From DASYLJ01 sp964404165 (GTDB taxonomy: Bacteria > Desulfobacterota > Binatia > DP-6), in assembly GCA_964404165.1 (NCBI GenBank), contig CAYOIZ010000009.1:62001-126000 (forward strand): a stretch of 64,000 bases of DNA, given 5' to 3'. Positions within the stretch are counted from its first letter, which is position 1. The number at the start of each line of letters is the position of its first letter. This document shows positions 35,418 to 44,632 of this stretch, piece by piece. The position numbers and the translations under genes were made by a program. The notes under the pieces were generated by a model, which saw only the letters and a list, made by a program, of their open reading frames with translations, did no database searches and was not told the origin of the DNA.

Positions 35418-36954
35418 GGTGACGCGAGCGCTGCTCAGCGTGAGTGACAAGCGCGGGCTCGTCGAGCTGGCGCGCGGCCTGCACGCCCTCGGCGTGCAGA
35501 TGCTCTCGACGGGTGGCACCGCCAAGGCGCTGTCCGACGCCGGGCTGCCGGTGACGCAGGTGAGCGACTTCACCGGCTTCCCCGAGATGCTCGACGGGCG
35601 CGTGAAGACGCTGCACCCGAAGATCCACGGCGGGCTGCTCGGCCGCCGTGATCTCCCCGAGCACCAGGCCGCGATGCGCGAGCACGGCATCGAGAACATC
35701 GACCTCGTGGTCGTGAACCTCTACCCGTTCCAGCAGACGGTCGCGAAGCCGGGGACGACGCTCGAGGAGGCGATCGAGCAGATCGACATCGGCGGCCCGT
35801 CGATGCTGCGCTCGGCGGCGAAAAACCACGCGTCGGTGACGGTGCTCGTCGACCCCGACGACTACCCCGGTGTCCTGGCCGAGCTGCAGGGGTCAGGCGG
35901 CGAGGTGTCGGCGGCGACGAACCGTCGGCTGGCGCAGAAGGTGTTCCACACCACCGCGGTCTACGACGGCGCCATCGCCGACTATCTCGGCGCCGAGGCC
36001 GAGCGCCACTTCGGCCAGACGTTCCACTGGGGCGGCCGCAAGGCCATCGACATGCGCTACGGCGAGAACCCGCACCAGCAGGCGGCGCTCTACGGCGACT
36101 TCCTGAAGGTCGCCGAGCCGCTGCACGGCAAGGAGCTGTCGTACAACAACGTCGTCGACTGCGACGCCGCCATCGCGCTGGCGACGGAGTTCCTGAGTGA
36201 CACGCAGCCCGCCATCGCCATCCTGAAGCACAACACGCCGTGCGGCGTCGGCGTCGGCGCCGATGCGCTGGCGGCGTGGAAGGCGGCCTACGCCACCGAC
36301 CCCGAGTCGCCGTTCGGCGGCATCATCATTTGTACGAAGCCGTGGACGCTGGCGCTGGCCGAGGCGGTGGACGAGCTCTTCACCGAGGTGCTGATCGCGC
36401 CGTCCTTCGAGCCCGACGCGCTCGAGCGGCTGCGGAAGAAGAAGAACCGCCGCCTGGTGCGCTGGCATCCGACGGCCGTCGCCGCGAACGCGCCGGTGGT
36501 GCGCGGCGTGCGCGGCGGGCTGCTGGTGCAGGACGCCGACGCGCCGGGCCCCGAGTTCGACGCCGCCAAGGTCGTCACCACGCGCCAGCCCACCGACGCC
36601 GAGCGCACGGCGATGCGATTCGCGTGGCGAGTCGTGAAGCACGTCAAGTCGAACGCCATCGTGTTCGCCGGCCCGGATCGCACGCTGGCCGTCGGCGGCG
36701 GACAGACGTCGCGCGTCGAGGCGATCCGCAACGCGGTGGCGCGGGCAGCGAGGCTCGACATCTCGTTACAGGGCTCCGTGTTGGCAAGCGATGCCTTCTT
36801 CCCATTCCCGGACGGCCTGGAAGAGGCCGCGTCGGCCGGGGCCGTCGCGTTCGTGCAGCCCGGTGGCAGCACGCGCGACGACGAGGTGATCCGCGCCGCC
36901 GACGCGCGCGGCGTGGCGATGCTGCTGACGGGTGTGCGGCATTTCCGTCACTGA
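35410..36954 (+). CDS. purH: Bifunctional AICAR transformylase / IMP cyclohydrolase
   Basis: The 514-residue protein starts at the ATG at 35410 (MAKVTRALLSVSDKRG), inside the end of alr. The N-terminal MGS-like IMP cyclohydrolase domain has STGGTAKALSDAGLPV and DGRVKTLHPKIHGGLL. The AICARFT domain has DMRYGENPHQQAALYG, ILKHNTPCGV, SNAIVFAG and GGGQTSRVEA, and ends PGGSTRDDEVIRAAD. It catalyses the last two steps of IMP synthesis. Confidence 0.98.
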   Translation: MAKVTRALLSVSDKRGLVELARGLHALGVQMLSTGGTAKALSDAGLPVTQVSDFTGFPEMLDGRVKTLHPKIHGGLLGRRDLPEHQAAMREHGIENIDLVVVNLYPFQQTVAKPGTTLEEAIEQIDIGGPSMLRSAAKNHASVTVLVDPDDYPGVLAELQGSGGEVSAATNRRLAQKVFHTTAVYDGAIADYLGAEAERHFGQTFHWGGRKAIDMRYGENPHQQAALYGDFLKVAEPLHGKELSYNNVVDCDAAIALATEFLSDTQPAIAILKHNTPCGVGVGADALAAWKAAYATDPESPFGGIIICTKPWTLALAEAVDELFTEVLIAPSFEPDALERLRKKKNRRLVRWHPTAVAANAPVVRGVRGGLLVQDADAPGPEFDAAKVVTTRQPTDAERTAMRFAWRVVKHVKSNAIVFAGPDRTLAVGGGQTSRVEAIRNAVARAARLDISLQGSVLASDAFFPFPDGLEEAASAGAVAFVQPGGSTRDDEVIRAADARGVAMLLTGVRHFRH

Positions 36955-36955
36955 G

Positions 36956-37549
36956 ATGCAGACGGCAACCGCCGTGGCCGCCCTCGCGGCCGGCCGGCTC
37001 GTGGTGTTCCCCACGGAGTCGGTCTACGGCCTCGGCGCCGACGCCCGCTCGGTCGACGCGGTCGATCGACTGGTGACGGTGCGCGGGCGCGATCCGGGAA
37101 AGCCCATCCTGGTGCTCGTCCGCGACCTCGCGATGGCGGCGACGGTGACGACGGACGTCTCCGAGGCGGCGCGACGACTCGCGACGCGCTTCTGGCCCGG
37201 GCCGCTCACGTTGGTCCTGCCGGCGCGCGACGATCTGCCGCCGCCGCTCACCGCCGGCACGGGGACCATCGGCGTGCGTGTGTCGAGCCATCCGATGGCC
37301 GCGGCGCTGGTCGCCGGGCTCGGCGGGCCCGTCACCGCACCCAGTGCGAATCCGCCTGGCGCCACGCCGCCCAGCGACATCGCGTCGGCGCGTGCCTACT
37401 TCGGCGAGGCGGTCGACGCCTACGTCGACGCCGGCGACCTGCACGGCGGTGCGTCCACCGTCGCCGTCGTCGAAGGCGATCGCGTGCGCGTGCTCCGCCC
37501 CGGCCCCGTCACCGAAGCGGCGCTGCAGCAGGCGCTGACCGACGCATGA
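36956..37549 (+). CDS. tsaC: L-threonylcarbamoyladenylate synthase (YrdC/Sua5 family)
   Basis: The 197-residue protein starts at the ATG at 36956, right after the purH stop; a GTG at 36932 would overlap purH. Family motifs are PTESVYGLGADARS, RGRDPGKPILVLV, FWPGPLTLVLPA, GVRVSSHP and TAPSANPPG. It makes threonylcarbamoyl-AMP for the t6A modification of ANN-decoding tRNAs. The single-domain length fits the TsaC type. Confidence 0.95.
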   Translation: MQTATAVAALAAGRLVVFPTESVYGLGADARSVDAVDRLVTVRGRDPGKPILVLVRDLAMAATVTTDVSEAARRLATRFWPGPLTLVLPARDDLPPPLTAGTGTIGVRVSSHPMAAALVAGLGGPVTAPSANPPGATPPSDIASARAYFGEAVDAYVDAGDLHGGASTVAVVEGDRVRVLRPGPVTEAALQQALTDA

Positions 37550-37565
37550 ACATGAGGATCGTCAG

Positions 37566-38771
37566 ATGGCAGTGGTGAATCCCTTCCGCGGCGTGCGCTA
37601 CGACGGCAGCCATGTCGCCGACCTGGCCGACGTGCTGGCGCCGCCCTACGACGTCATCTCGCCCGCCCAGCAGGAGGCGCTCTACGCGCGCAGCCCGTAC
37701 AACGTCGTGCGCCTGATCCTGCCGCGCGACGCCGACCGCGGCGCGGCGGCGTCGGAGACGTTGCGGCGCTGGATGGCGGAGCGCGTGCTGGCGCAGGACG
37801 TCGAGCCCGCGCTCTACTTCTACTCGCAGCGCTTCACGCTGCCCGACGGCTCGTCGCACACTCGCGACGGCATCCTCTGCCGGCTCGGCCTCGAGCCGTT
37901 CTCCACCGGCGTCGTGCGCCCACACGAGCGCACCTTCCCGGGCCCGAAGGCCGATCGCCTCGCGCTGCTGCGCGCGACGGGTGCCTATCTGAGCCCGATC
38001 TTCGGCATGTACGCGCGGCCCGGCGAGCGGCTCCGCGACGTCGCCGGCGTCGCCGGCACGCCCACCGTGAGCGTCACCATGCCGCACGGCGAGACGCACC
38101 GGCTGTGGCGCGTGACGGCACCCGAGGCCATCGCGCGCGTGCAGGCGGCGCTGGCAGCGGAGACCATCTTCATCGCCGACGGGCACCACCGCTACGAGAC
38201 GGCGCTCAACTACCACGCCGAGGGCGGCGGCTCGGGCTCGATCCTGGCCTTCCTCTCGAACATGGCCGAGGAGGGCCTCGTCATCCTGCCCACGCATCGG
38301 CTCGTGAAGACGCCGCTGAAGCTCGCGCCCGCTGCGCTCGAAGCGCGGCTCGCGGAGGCGTTCGCGGTGGAGCCCCTCGAGGCCGGTGCGCCGCGGCCGC
38401 CGGGTGTCATCGACTGCGTGCTGCCCGATCGCCGGTTGCGGCTCCGGCCTCGTGCCGGCGTCGCCGAAGGACTGACGGACATACCCGCGTCGGTGCGGGC
38501 GCTCGACGTCGCCATCCTGCACGAGGCCATCCTGCGGCCCATCCTCGGTGTCACGCCGCAGGACCTCGCCTTCACCCACGACGACGCCGAGGCGTTCGAG
38601 GCCGTATCGGGCGGCCAGGCGACGGCGGCGTTCCTGCTCAATCCCCCGACGATGGCCGAGGTGCGTGCCGTCTGCCTGGCGGGGGAGCTCATGCCCGAGA
38701 AGTCGACGTACTTCTATCCGAAGCTGGCCGACGGCATGGTGTTCGACCTGGTCGGACCGCCCTGGATCTGA
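37566..38771 (+). CDS. DUF1015-family protein
   Basis: The 401-residue protein opens with the DUF1015 signature NPFRGVRYDGSHVADLADVLAPPYDVIS and later has FIADGHHRYETALNY and AFLLNPPTMAEV near the C-terminus (PEKSTYFYPKL). The family is widespread in bacteria, including anaerobes and former deltaproteobacteria, and has no settled biochemical role. The ADGHHRY motif suggests a metal or nucleotide site. It lies between tsaC and thyX, 12 bases before the latter. Confidence 0.92.
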   Translation: MAVVNPFRGVRYDGSHVADLADVLAPPYDVISPAQQEALYARSPYNVVRLILPRDADRGAAASETLRRWMAERVLAQDVEPALYFYSQRFTLPDGSSHTRDGILCRLGLEPFSTGVVRPHERTFPGPKADRLALLRATGAYLSPIFGMYARPGERLRDVAGVAGTPTVSVTMPHGETHRLWRVTAPEAIARVQAALAAETIFIADGHHRYETALNYHAEGGGSGSILAFLSNMAEEGLVILPTHRLVKTPLKLAPAALEARLAEAFAVEPLEAGAPRPPGVIDCVLPDRRLRLRPRAGVAEGLTDIPASVRALDVAILHEAILRPILGVTPQDLAFTHDDAEAFEAVSGGQATAAFLLNPPTMAEVRAVCLAGELMPEKSTYFYPKLADGMVFDLVGPPWI

Positions 38772-38783
38772 GGAGCGCGGAAC

Positions 38784-39770
38784 GTGGAAACGAAGCGACC
38801 CACCTATCCCGACGCCGAGGCGCTGCTCGGCCTCTACTTCCCCGTCCTCGACCACGGCTTCGTGTCGCTGGTCGACTACATGGGCTCGGACGAGGACGTC
38901 GAGCGCGCGGCGCGGGTGTCGTACGGCTACGGGACGCGACGCACGAGCCAGACGCGCGGCCTGGTCCGCTACCTCCGTCGCCATCACCACACCACGCCGA
39001 GCGAGATGGTGGAGATGAAGTTCCACTGCGCCATGCCGGTGTTCGTGGCGCGGCAGTGGATCCGCCATCGCACCGCGAGCGTGAACGAGTACAGCGGTCG
39101 CTACAGCCTGCTGCCGCTGCTGTTCTACCGGCCGGAGCCGTCCGAGCTGGCGGTGCAGAGCGCGTCGAACCGCCAGGGCCGCGCGGCGCAGCCCGTCGAC
39201 GACCCGCTGTATGCCGAGGCGGTGCAGCGCTGGGAGCGGCTGCGTGGCCTCAGCGCCGAGCACTACGAGTGGCTCGTGCAGCACGACGTCGCGCGCGAGC
39301 TGGCGCGCATCGACCTGCCGCTGTCGATCTACACGCAGTGGTACTGGAAGGTCGACCTGCACAACCTGCTGCACTTCCTGACCCTGCGCATCGATCCGCA
39401 CGCGCAGTACGAGATCCGCGCCTTCGCCCGCGTCATGGCTGGCATGGTGCAGCGCGTGGCGCCGCTCAGCTTCGAGGCGTGGCTCGACTACGACGTCCAC
39501 GGCGCGCCGCTGTCGCGCGCCGAGCTGGCGGCGCTCCGCCGCCTCGTGCAGGTGACGGGGAAGGGTCTCGAGGCGCAGCCGGGCATGGTCACCGCCGCCG
39601 AGATGGACGCGCTGGGGTTGTCGTCGCGCGAGATCGAGGAGCTGTGCGCCAAGCTGGCGCCGGCCGGCCCGCGCGACGATCTGTCGCTCGATCTCACCGT
39701 CGCGCATCCTCCGGAGTACTTCGCGCGGCGCATGGAGGCGGCCGTCCCCACGGTCGATCGGACGTCGTGA
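38784..39770 (+). CDS. thyX: Flavin-dependent thymidylate synthase
   Basis: The 328-residue protein carries the ThyX motif RHRTASVNEYSGRY beginning at Arg94, with the FAD/dUMP-binding His and Arg around HHHTTPSEMVEM and SIYTQWYWKVDLHNLLHFL. It methylates dUMP using methylene-THF and NADPH without a DHFR. At 328 residues it is longer than the common ~230; the extra part is mainly the C-terminal ~90 residues. It overlaps the next start (GTGA). Confidence 0.96.
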   Translation: METKRPTYPDAEALLGLYFPVLDHGFVSLVDYMGSDEDVERAARVSYGYGTRRTSQTRGLVRYLRRHHHTTPSEMVEMKFHCAMPVFVARQWIRHRTASVNEYSGRYSLLPLLFYRPEPSELAVQSASNRQGRAAQPVDDPLYAEAVQRWERLRGLSAEHYEWLVQHDVARELARIDLPLSIYTQWYWKVDLHNLLHFLTLRIDPHAQYEIRAFARVMAGMVQRVAPLSFEAWLDYDVHGAPLSRAELAALRRLVQVTGKGLEAQPGMVTAAEMDALGLSSREIEELCAKLAPAGPRDDLSLDLTVAHPPEYFARRMEAAVPTVDRTS

Positions 39771-40144
39771 GCGAGGCGCCGCCGACGGACGTCCCGCGCG
39801 TCGTCCGGCAGGGGGTGCGCCTCTTCAACATCGGCCGCTACTTTTCGGCGCAGCAGGCGTGGGAGGCGGCGTGGCGCGACGCCGATGGCGCCGATCGGCC
39901 GTTTCTCGAAGCCCTCGTGCAGCTCGCCGGTGGCATGCATCTGCGCACCCGGCGCGGCGGCACCCGCGGCGCCGAGCACCTGCTGTCGCAGGCGCTGGCC
40001 ACGCTCGAGGACTTCCGTCCCACCACCCACGGCATCGACGTCGACGCCGCGCTCACCGACTTCGGGGCGTACGTGACCTGGATGAAGGAGGTGCGTCGCC
40101 CGCACCGCCTCCTCGATCGGCTCCGCATTCCGCGATTGCGCTGA
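39767..40144 (+). CDS. DUF309-family protein
   Basis: It starts at a GTG (39767) overlapping the thyX stop and has 125 residues. The DUF309 pattern is clear: GVRLFNIGRYFSAQQAWEAA, a helical repeat with a conserved W-E-x-x-W, then EALVQLAGGMHLRTRRG. The fold is a short helical bundle of unknown role, often next to tRNA, folate or thymidylate genes. It overlaps the MoxR start by one base (TGATG). Confidence 0.85.
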   Translation: MSEAPPTDVPRVVRQGVRLFNIGRYFSAQQAWEAAWRDADGADRPFLEALVQLAGGMHLRTRRGGTRGAEHLLSQALATLEDFRPTTHGIDVDAALTDFGAYVTWMKEVRRPHRLLDRLRIPRLR

Positions 40145-41022
40145 TGGAGCCGACGCTCGAAGAGGTGCGTGCCGGATTGCGGGCCGCCCGCTACGTCACC
40201 ACGCCGCGGGTCGAGACGGCGCTCTTCCTGACGCTGACGCTCGGCAAGCCGCTGCTCGCGGAAGGGCCGGCCGGTGCCGGCAAGACCGAGCTCGGCAAGG
40301 TCCTCGCGTCGATGCTCGGCACCGACCTGCTGCGGCTCCAGTGCTACGAGGGGCTCGACGAGGCGCGCGCGCTCTTCGAGTGGAACTACCAGAAGCAGCT
40401 GCTGCGGATCCAGGCCGATCGCGACGCCGGCCGCGCCTGGGACGAGGTGGCGCACGACGTCTTCGGCCGCGACTTCCTGCTCGAGCGGCCGCTGCTGCGC
40501 GCCATCACGGCGCCGCGGCGGGTCGTGCTGCTCATCGACGAGATCGACAAGGCCGACCCGGAGTTCGAGGCCTTCCTGCTCGAGGTGCTGAGCGACTTCC
40601 AGGTGAGCGTGCCCGAGCTGGGCACGCTCACGGCGCGGCACCGGCCCGTCGTCGTGCTGACGTCGAATCGCTCGCGCGAGCTGTCGGAAGCGTTGCTGCG
40701 CCGCTGTCTGCACCTCTTCGTCGACTTCCCGGGGCCCGAGAAGGAGGCCGAGATCATCGCCCTCAAGGTCCCCGAGCTCGACGAGCGCCTGCGCGCCCAG
40801 GTGGCGCGCTTCATGGCCGGGCTCCGCAAGCTCGATCTCAGGAAGGCGCCCAGCATCGCGGAGACGCTCGACTGGGCACGCGGGCTCTGTGCGCTCGGCG
40901 TGCGCGAGCTCGATGCCGCCACCGTCCGCCAGACGCTGGCCCTGGTGCTGAAGCACGAGGACGACGTGCGCAAGGCGGACGCCAAGGTAGGTGCCCTCGT
41001 GGCGTCCACCGCTGCACGCTGA
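40144..41022 (+). CDS. MoxR-type AAA+ ATPase
   Basis: The 292-residue protein has Walker A GPAGAGKTE (41-49), the MoxR insertion around LLRLQCYEGLDEARALFEWN, Walker B VVLLIDEIDKADPEFEAF, sensor 1 VVVLTSNRSRELSEAL and the arginine-finger region LLRRCLHLFVDFP. MoxR proteins remodel or insert cofactors together with a VWA partner. The VWA/CoxE-like gene lies 450 bases downstream, with a small membrane protein gene between. Confidence 0.95.
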   Translation: MEPTLEEVRAGLRAARYVTTPRVETALFLTLTLGKPLLAEGPAGAGKTELGKVLASMLGTDLLRLQCYEGLDEARALFEWNYQKQLLRIQADRDAGRAWDEVAHDVFGRDFLLERPLLRAITAPRRVVLLIDEIDKADPEFEAFLLEVLSDFQVSVPELGTLTARHRPVVVLTSNRSRELSEALLRRCLHLFVDFPGPEKEAEIIALKVPELDERLRAQVARFMAGLRKLDLRKAPSIAETLDWARGLCALGVRELDAATVRQTLALVLKHEDDVRKADAKVGALVASTAAR

Positions 41023-41120
41023 CGTGCCGCTGGTGGCACACCCCTGACACGTTCGTGCGGGGTGCCCCATACTGGGCCTCGCGCCACCCATGGCATCGGG
41101 CTTGCTGCCCGATACCGCAG

Positions 41121-41456
41121 GTGTCGTCCGCACCCGCCATCCCCGTCCCGATCGACCGCCTGCACCAGCTCTTCGTGCTGAACCTGGCGCTGCAGCTCTT
41201 CGACGGCGTGGCGACGTACCAGGGCTTCCACCTCTGGGGCGAGGGCAACCCGCTCGTGCTGCAGGCGATGCCATACTGGGGCACCGTCGGGACGCTGATG
41301 CTGTTCAAGGCGAAGGCCTGCGGCTTCCTGGTGCTGCTGCGACGGGCGGGCGAGCTGCCGCTCGCCTACGAGTCGCTCGTCGTGCTGGCGACCACCTACA
41401 CGTTCTTCTCGTTCATCCCCTGGATGAGCCGCCTGCTGTCGCTTCTCCACGCCTGA
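41121..41456 (+). CDS. DUF5658-like small membrane protein
   Basis: From the GTG at 41121 the product is 111 residues, with hydrophobic segments and the pattern LNLALQLFDGVATYQGF then EGNPLV, which fits the DUF5658 family. The start is uncertain because no good Shine-Dalgarno sequence is seen. The 98-base gap from the MoxR stop to this start holds no other feature I can name. It sits inside the MoxR-VWA pair. Confidence 0.65.
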   Translation: MSSAPAIPVPIDRLHQLFVLNLALQLFDGVATYQGFHLWGEGNPLVLQAMPYWGTVGTLMLFKAKACGFLVLLRRAGELPLAYESLVVLATTYTFFSFIPWMSRLLSLLHA

Positions 41457-41474
41457 GCGGCTACCACGGCGGGT

Positions 41475-42572
41475 GTGCGCGCCCGCGTGCTCGACTTCGT
41501 CCAGGACCTGCGCCGTCACGGGCTCGCCGTGTCCGTCGCGGAGAGCATGGACGCACTGGCGGCCGTCGGCGCCGCCGGCGTCGAGCGCGAGGTGCTGCGC
41601 GAGGCGCTGGCCGCGACGCTGGTGAAGGACGAGCGCGATCGCCCCACGTTCGATCCGCTGTTCGAGGTGGCGTTCCCGCTGGTCGGCGTGCCGGCCGTTG
41701 CCACGCGACCGAAGCGCCGTCGCGCGCAGTCGGCGGAGCCGGGCGTCGGTCGGGGCGAGGGGGAGGGCGAGGGGCGAGCGCGCGAGCCGTCACCCGAGGC
41801 CCGTGGTGGCCGCGCGTCGCCACCCGACGATGCGAAGGGGGCGCGGTCGCGTCGTGCGACGCGGGAGGCGTTGATGACGCAGCCGTTCGCCGCGTTCACC
41901 GCGCGCGACGTCGGCGAGGCGCGCGAGCTCGTCCGCGAGCTGGGCGCGCGCTTGCGCGGCCGGCTCGCACGCCGCGAACGACGCACGCGGCAGGGCCGCA
42001 TCGACCTGCGTCGCACACTCCGCGCCGCCACCGCGAGCGGCGGTGTGCCGCTGGTGCTGCGCCGTCGTACCCGCCGCCCCGGACGCCCCGACCTGGTGGC
42101 GTTGTGCGACCTGTCGGGCTCGGTGGCGGCGGCGAGCGAGCTGCTGCTCGGGCTGCTGGCGCCGGCGGACGTCTTCTTCCGCCGCGTCCACCTGTTCGCC
42201 TACGTCGACCGGCCGTGCCCGGTGTCGATCGAGCGCGGCCACGTCGCCCCGGGCGCGCCGCTCGATCTGCACGCGCGCTCCGACTTCGGGCGGGTGCTCC
42301 AGACGCTGTGGCACGAGCACGCTGGGCTGTTCGGGCGCACGACGTTGCTGCTGATCCTCGGCGACGCCCGCAACAACCGGCTGCCACCGCGGGCCGACGT
42401 CCTGCGCGCGCTGCGCGAGCGCGTGCAGCGCATCGTCTGGCTCGTGCCCGAGCCGCGCCAGCGCTGGGACACCGGCGACAGCGTGCTGCGGCTCTACGCG
42501 CCGTCGTGCGACGCGGTGGTGGAGTGCACCGACCTGGCGACGATGCTCGGGGCCGTGCGTGACGCGCTCTGA
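41475..42572 (+). CDS. CoxE-type VWA-domain protein, MoxR partner
   Basis: The 365-residue protein begins at a GTG (41475). After a helical N-terminal domain comes a charged low-complexity stretch (about 78-135, rich in Arg, Gly, Glu and Ser). The VWA domain has the MIDAS motif Asp212-x-Ser214-x-Ser216 (CDLSGSV) and a later LILGDARNNRLPP. CoxE-like proteins work with MoxR ATPases in enzyme maturation such as that of CO dehydrogenase, but no such client is in the window. Confidence 0.9.
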   Translation: MRARVLDFVQDLRRHGLAVSVAESMDALAAVGAAGVEREVLREALAATLVKDERDRPTFDPLFEVAFPLVGVPAVATRPKRRRAQSAEPGVGRGEGEGEGRAREPSPEARGGRASPPDDAKGARSRRATREALMTQPFAAFTARDVGEARELVRELGARLRGRLARRERRTRQGRIDLRRTLRAATASGGVPLVLRRRTRRPGRPDLVALCDLSGSVAAASELLLGLLAPADVFFRRVHLFAYVDRPCPVSIERGHVAPGAPLDLHARSDFGRVLQTLWHEHAGLFGRTTLLLILGDARNNRLPPRADVLRALRERVQRIVWLVPEPRQRWDTGDSVLRLYAPSCDAVVECTDLATMLGAVRDAL

Positions 42573-42592
42573 TCGCGTACATCGAAGACCCC

Positions 42593-42949
42593 ATGCCGAT
42601 CGCCATCGCCCGCACCGACGAGATCGCTCCCGGGAGGAGCCGGAAGTTCCTGCTCACCTGCGACGGCCGCGAGCTCGAGTGCTTCGTCGTCAACGTCGGC
42701 GGCGCCTTCCACGCCTACGTGAACCGCTGTCGCCACGTGCCGATGGGGCTCGACTGGGTGGAGAACCAGTTCTTCACCGAGGACGCCCAGTTCCTGCAGT
42801 GCGCCACCCACGGCGCGTACTACGTGCCCGACACCGGGGAGTGCATCGCCGGTCCGCCGTGCGGCAAGGCGTTGCATCGCGTGCCCATCACGATCGACGC
42901 GACGCAGACGATCCATGCGGACTGCCCGATCGGGCTGCCCGACGACTGA
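42593..42949 (+). CDS. Rieske [2Fe-2S] ferredoxin-like protein
   Basis: The 118-residue protein has both Rieske ligand pairs: Cys46-x-His48 (NRCRHVPM) and Cys70-x2-His73 (LQCATHGAYY), with the closing GPPCGKALHRVPI. It has no membrane segment or signal peptide, so it is a soluble electron carrier of the dioxygenase-ferredoxin type. It is the last gene of the plus-strand run and converges on the next small minus-strand gene with a one-base gap. Confidence 0.95.
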   Translation: MPIAIARTDEIAPGRSRKFLLTCDGRELECFVVNVGGAFHAYVNRCRHVPMGLDWVENQFFTEDAQFLQCATHGAYYVPDTGECIAGPPCGKALHRVPITIDATQTIHADCPIGLPDD

Positions 42950-42950
42950 C

Positions 42951-43199
42951 CTATTCGGGTTCGTCCCCGAAGTGGGCGCGGGTGATGCGCTCCTTCAGGT
43001 ATTCGAGCGTGCCGAGGTCTTCGATGATGTCGCCGCCGGTGTCGTAGAAGAAGATCTCACCGTTCTTGTTCCGTCCCACCGCGACGAGCCACTCGAGATC
43101 GTCCCGATCCTCCAACAGGTAGTTGATGGTCTGCGCCACCCCCTTGCCTGGAATGATCGTGACTTTGGGACGGGCGGGACGTTCGGTTTGCTTCGGCAT
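42951..43199 (-). CDS. Small hypothetical protein (82 aa)
   Basis: I chose the ATG at 43199 (MPKQTERPARPKVTIIPGKG) with GGAGG about 10 bases upstream; a GTG at 43244 would add 15 residues. The product is acidic towards its C-terminus (FYDTGGDIIEDLGTLEYL) with no recognised family. It lies downstream of the RNA methyltransferase on the same strand. Function unknown. Confidence 0.55.
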   Translation of the reverse strand: MPKQTERPARPKVTIIPGKGVAQTINYLLEDRDDLEWLVAVGRNKNGEIFFYDTGGDIIEDLGTLEYLKERITRAHFGDEPE

Positions 43200-43278
43200 C
43201 CGGGCGGTGACCTCCGCGGCGAAGAAGGGGACGCCGGTCGGCACGGCGCTCGGCCGGCACGATAGGCGCCGACCCCCA

Positions 43279-44541
43279 TCAAGTCAATAGGAATTCCGCA
43301 ACGGATTCGATGTGATACGTCTGCGGAAAGAGATCCACGGGCTGGACGCGCGCGAGCTGGTAGCCGAGCCCGGTGAGCGTGCGCGCATCGCGCGCGAGGG
43401 TGGCCGGATCGCACGAGACGTAGACGATCCGTGGCGCGCGACAGGCGGCGATGTGGCGCAGGGGGCCTGCCGCCCCCGCGCGTGGTGGGTCGAGGACGAT
43501 CACGTCGACCGCACGGTCGCGCCACGCGGCGAGCGCCGACGTCACGTCGCCGGCCTCGAAGGTCGCGCCGTCGATGCCGAGCCGGGTGGCGTTGCTGCGG
43601 GCGGCGTCCGCCGCGACACCGCTCTGCTCGATGCCGTGGACGCGGGCGCCGCGGCGTGCCAGCGGCAGGGCGAAGTTGCCGGCGCCGCAGTAGAGGTCGA
43701 GCGCGGTCGTGCCGGCGGCCGGGGACGCGAAGTCGAGCACGGTCGCCACCAGGGCGAGGTTCGCCGCCGGATGCACCTGCGCGAACACGTCGGCGGGGAC
43801 CTCCAGGACGAGGTCGGGCTCGGGCAGGACGTGCACGATCGGATCGCCGAGCGTGAGGCGCGCGCCGCCGCCCGCGAGCACGATGCCACGCACGGCGGGC
43901 TCCGACGCGAGGAGCGCGTCGCTCGCGGCGCGATCGGTGTCGCCGGGACGGCCGCGGACCGACGCGACCAGGACGATGCCCTCGGGGGCCGCGGCGATCG
44001 TGACACGCTCCGGGCCGGCACGCAGCGCGCCTACCCACCGACGGACGAGCGGCAGGTGCGCCGTCAGCATCGGGGCGGCGATCGGACAGTCGTCGACGGT
44101 GACGAGATCGTGCGAGCGGGCGCGCCGGTAGCCGAGACGCTCGCCGTCGATGGCGAGCGCGATGCGGGCCCGATAGCGCCAGGTGTCGCCGGCGAGCGCG
44201 GGCAGCACCGGCACGTCGCGCAGACCGCCGAGGCGGGCGAGCTGCTCGGCGACGATGGCGGTCTTGGCGGCGCGCTGTGCCGTCGCATCCACGTGCTGCC
44301 ACTGACAGCCCCCGCACACCCCGAAGACGTCGCACGCGGGCGGCACGCGATCGGGGCCCGGCGACAGCACCGACGTGAGGGTGGCGCGCAGGAAGTGCGG
44401 TCGCCGCTCGTACGGCACGGCGACGACGCGGTCGCCCGCTGCCGCATAGGGGATGAACACCACCTGGCCGTCGTGACGTGCGAGCGCATCGCCGCCGTAG
44501 GTGAGGCGCTCGACCTCGAGCGTGAGTGGCGCGTCGGACAC
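43279..44541 (-). CDS. TrmA/RlmD-family class I SAM RNA (uracil-C5) methyltransferase
   Basis: The 420-residue protein (GTG start, 44541) has an N-terminal TRAM-like domain and [4Fe-4S] ligands Cys70, Cys76, Cys79 (CDVFGVCGGCQWQH) and the Cys of VDDCPIA. The SAM motif is LDLYCGAGNFALPLA and the catalytic Cys377 is in YVSCDPATLARD. It probably methylates U747 or U1939 of 23S rRNA or U54 of tRNA; the cluster favours RlmC/RlmD over TrmA. It is divergent from the GNAT gene with 91 bases between. Confidence 0.93.
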   Translation of the reverse strand: MSDAPLTLEVERLTYGGDALARHDGQVVFIPYAAAGDRVVAVPYERRPHFLRATLTSVLSPGPDRVPPACDVFGVCGGCQWQHVDATAQRAAKTAIVAEQLARLGGLRDVPVLPALAGDTWRYRARIALAIDGERLGYRRARSHDLVTVDDCPIAAPMLTAHLPLVRRWVGALRAGPERVTIAAAPEGIVLVASVRGRPGDTDRAASDALLASEPAVRGIVLAGGGARLTLGDPIVHVLPEPDLVLEVPADVFAQVHPAANLALVATVLDFASPAAGTTALDLYCGAGNFALPLARRGARVHGIEQSGVAADAARSNATRLGIDGATFEAGDVTSALAAWRDRAVDVIVLDPPRAGAAGPLRHIAACRAPRIVYVSCDPATLARDARTLTGLGYQLARVQPVDLFPQTYHIESVAEFLLT

Positions 44542-44632
44542 GGTCGCTCGTTAGCGCATCCGCCGCCTCCGGGCGCAAGGGGGGCGAATTTGCGGGCGGG
44601 TGCGGGAAATGTGCTAGACGGATCGCCCACCC

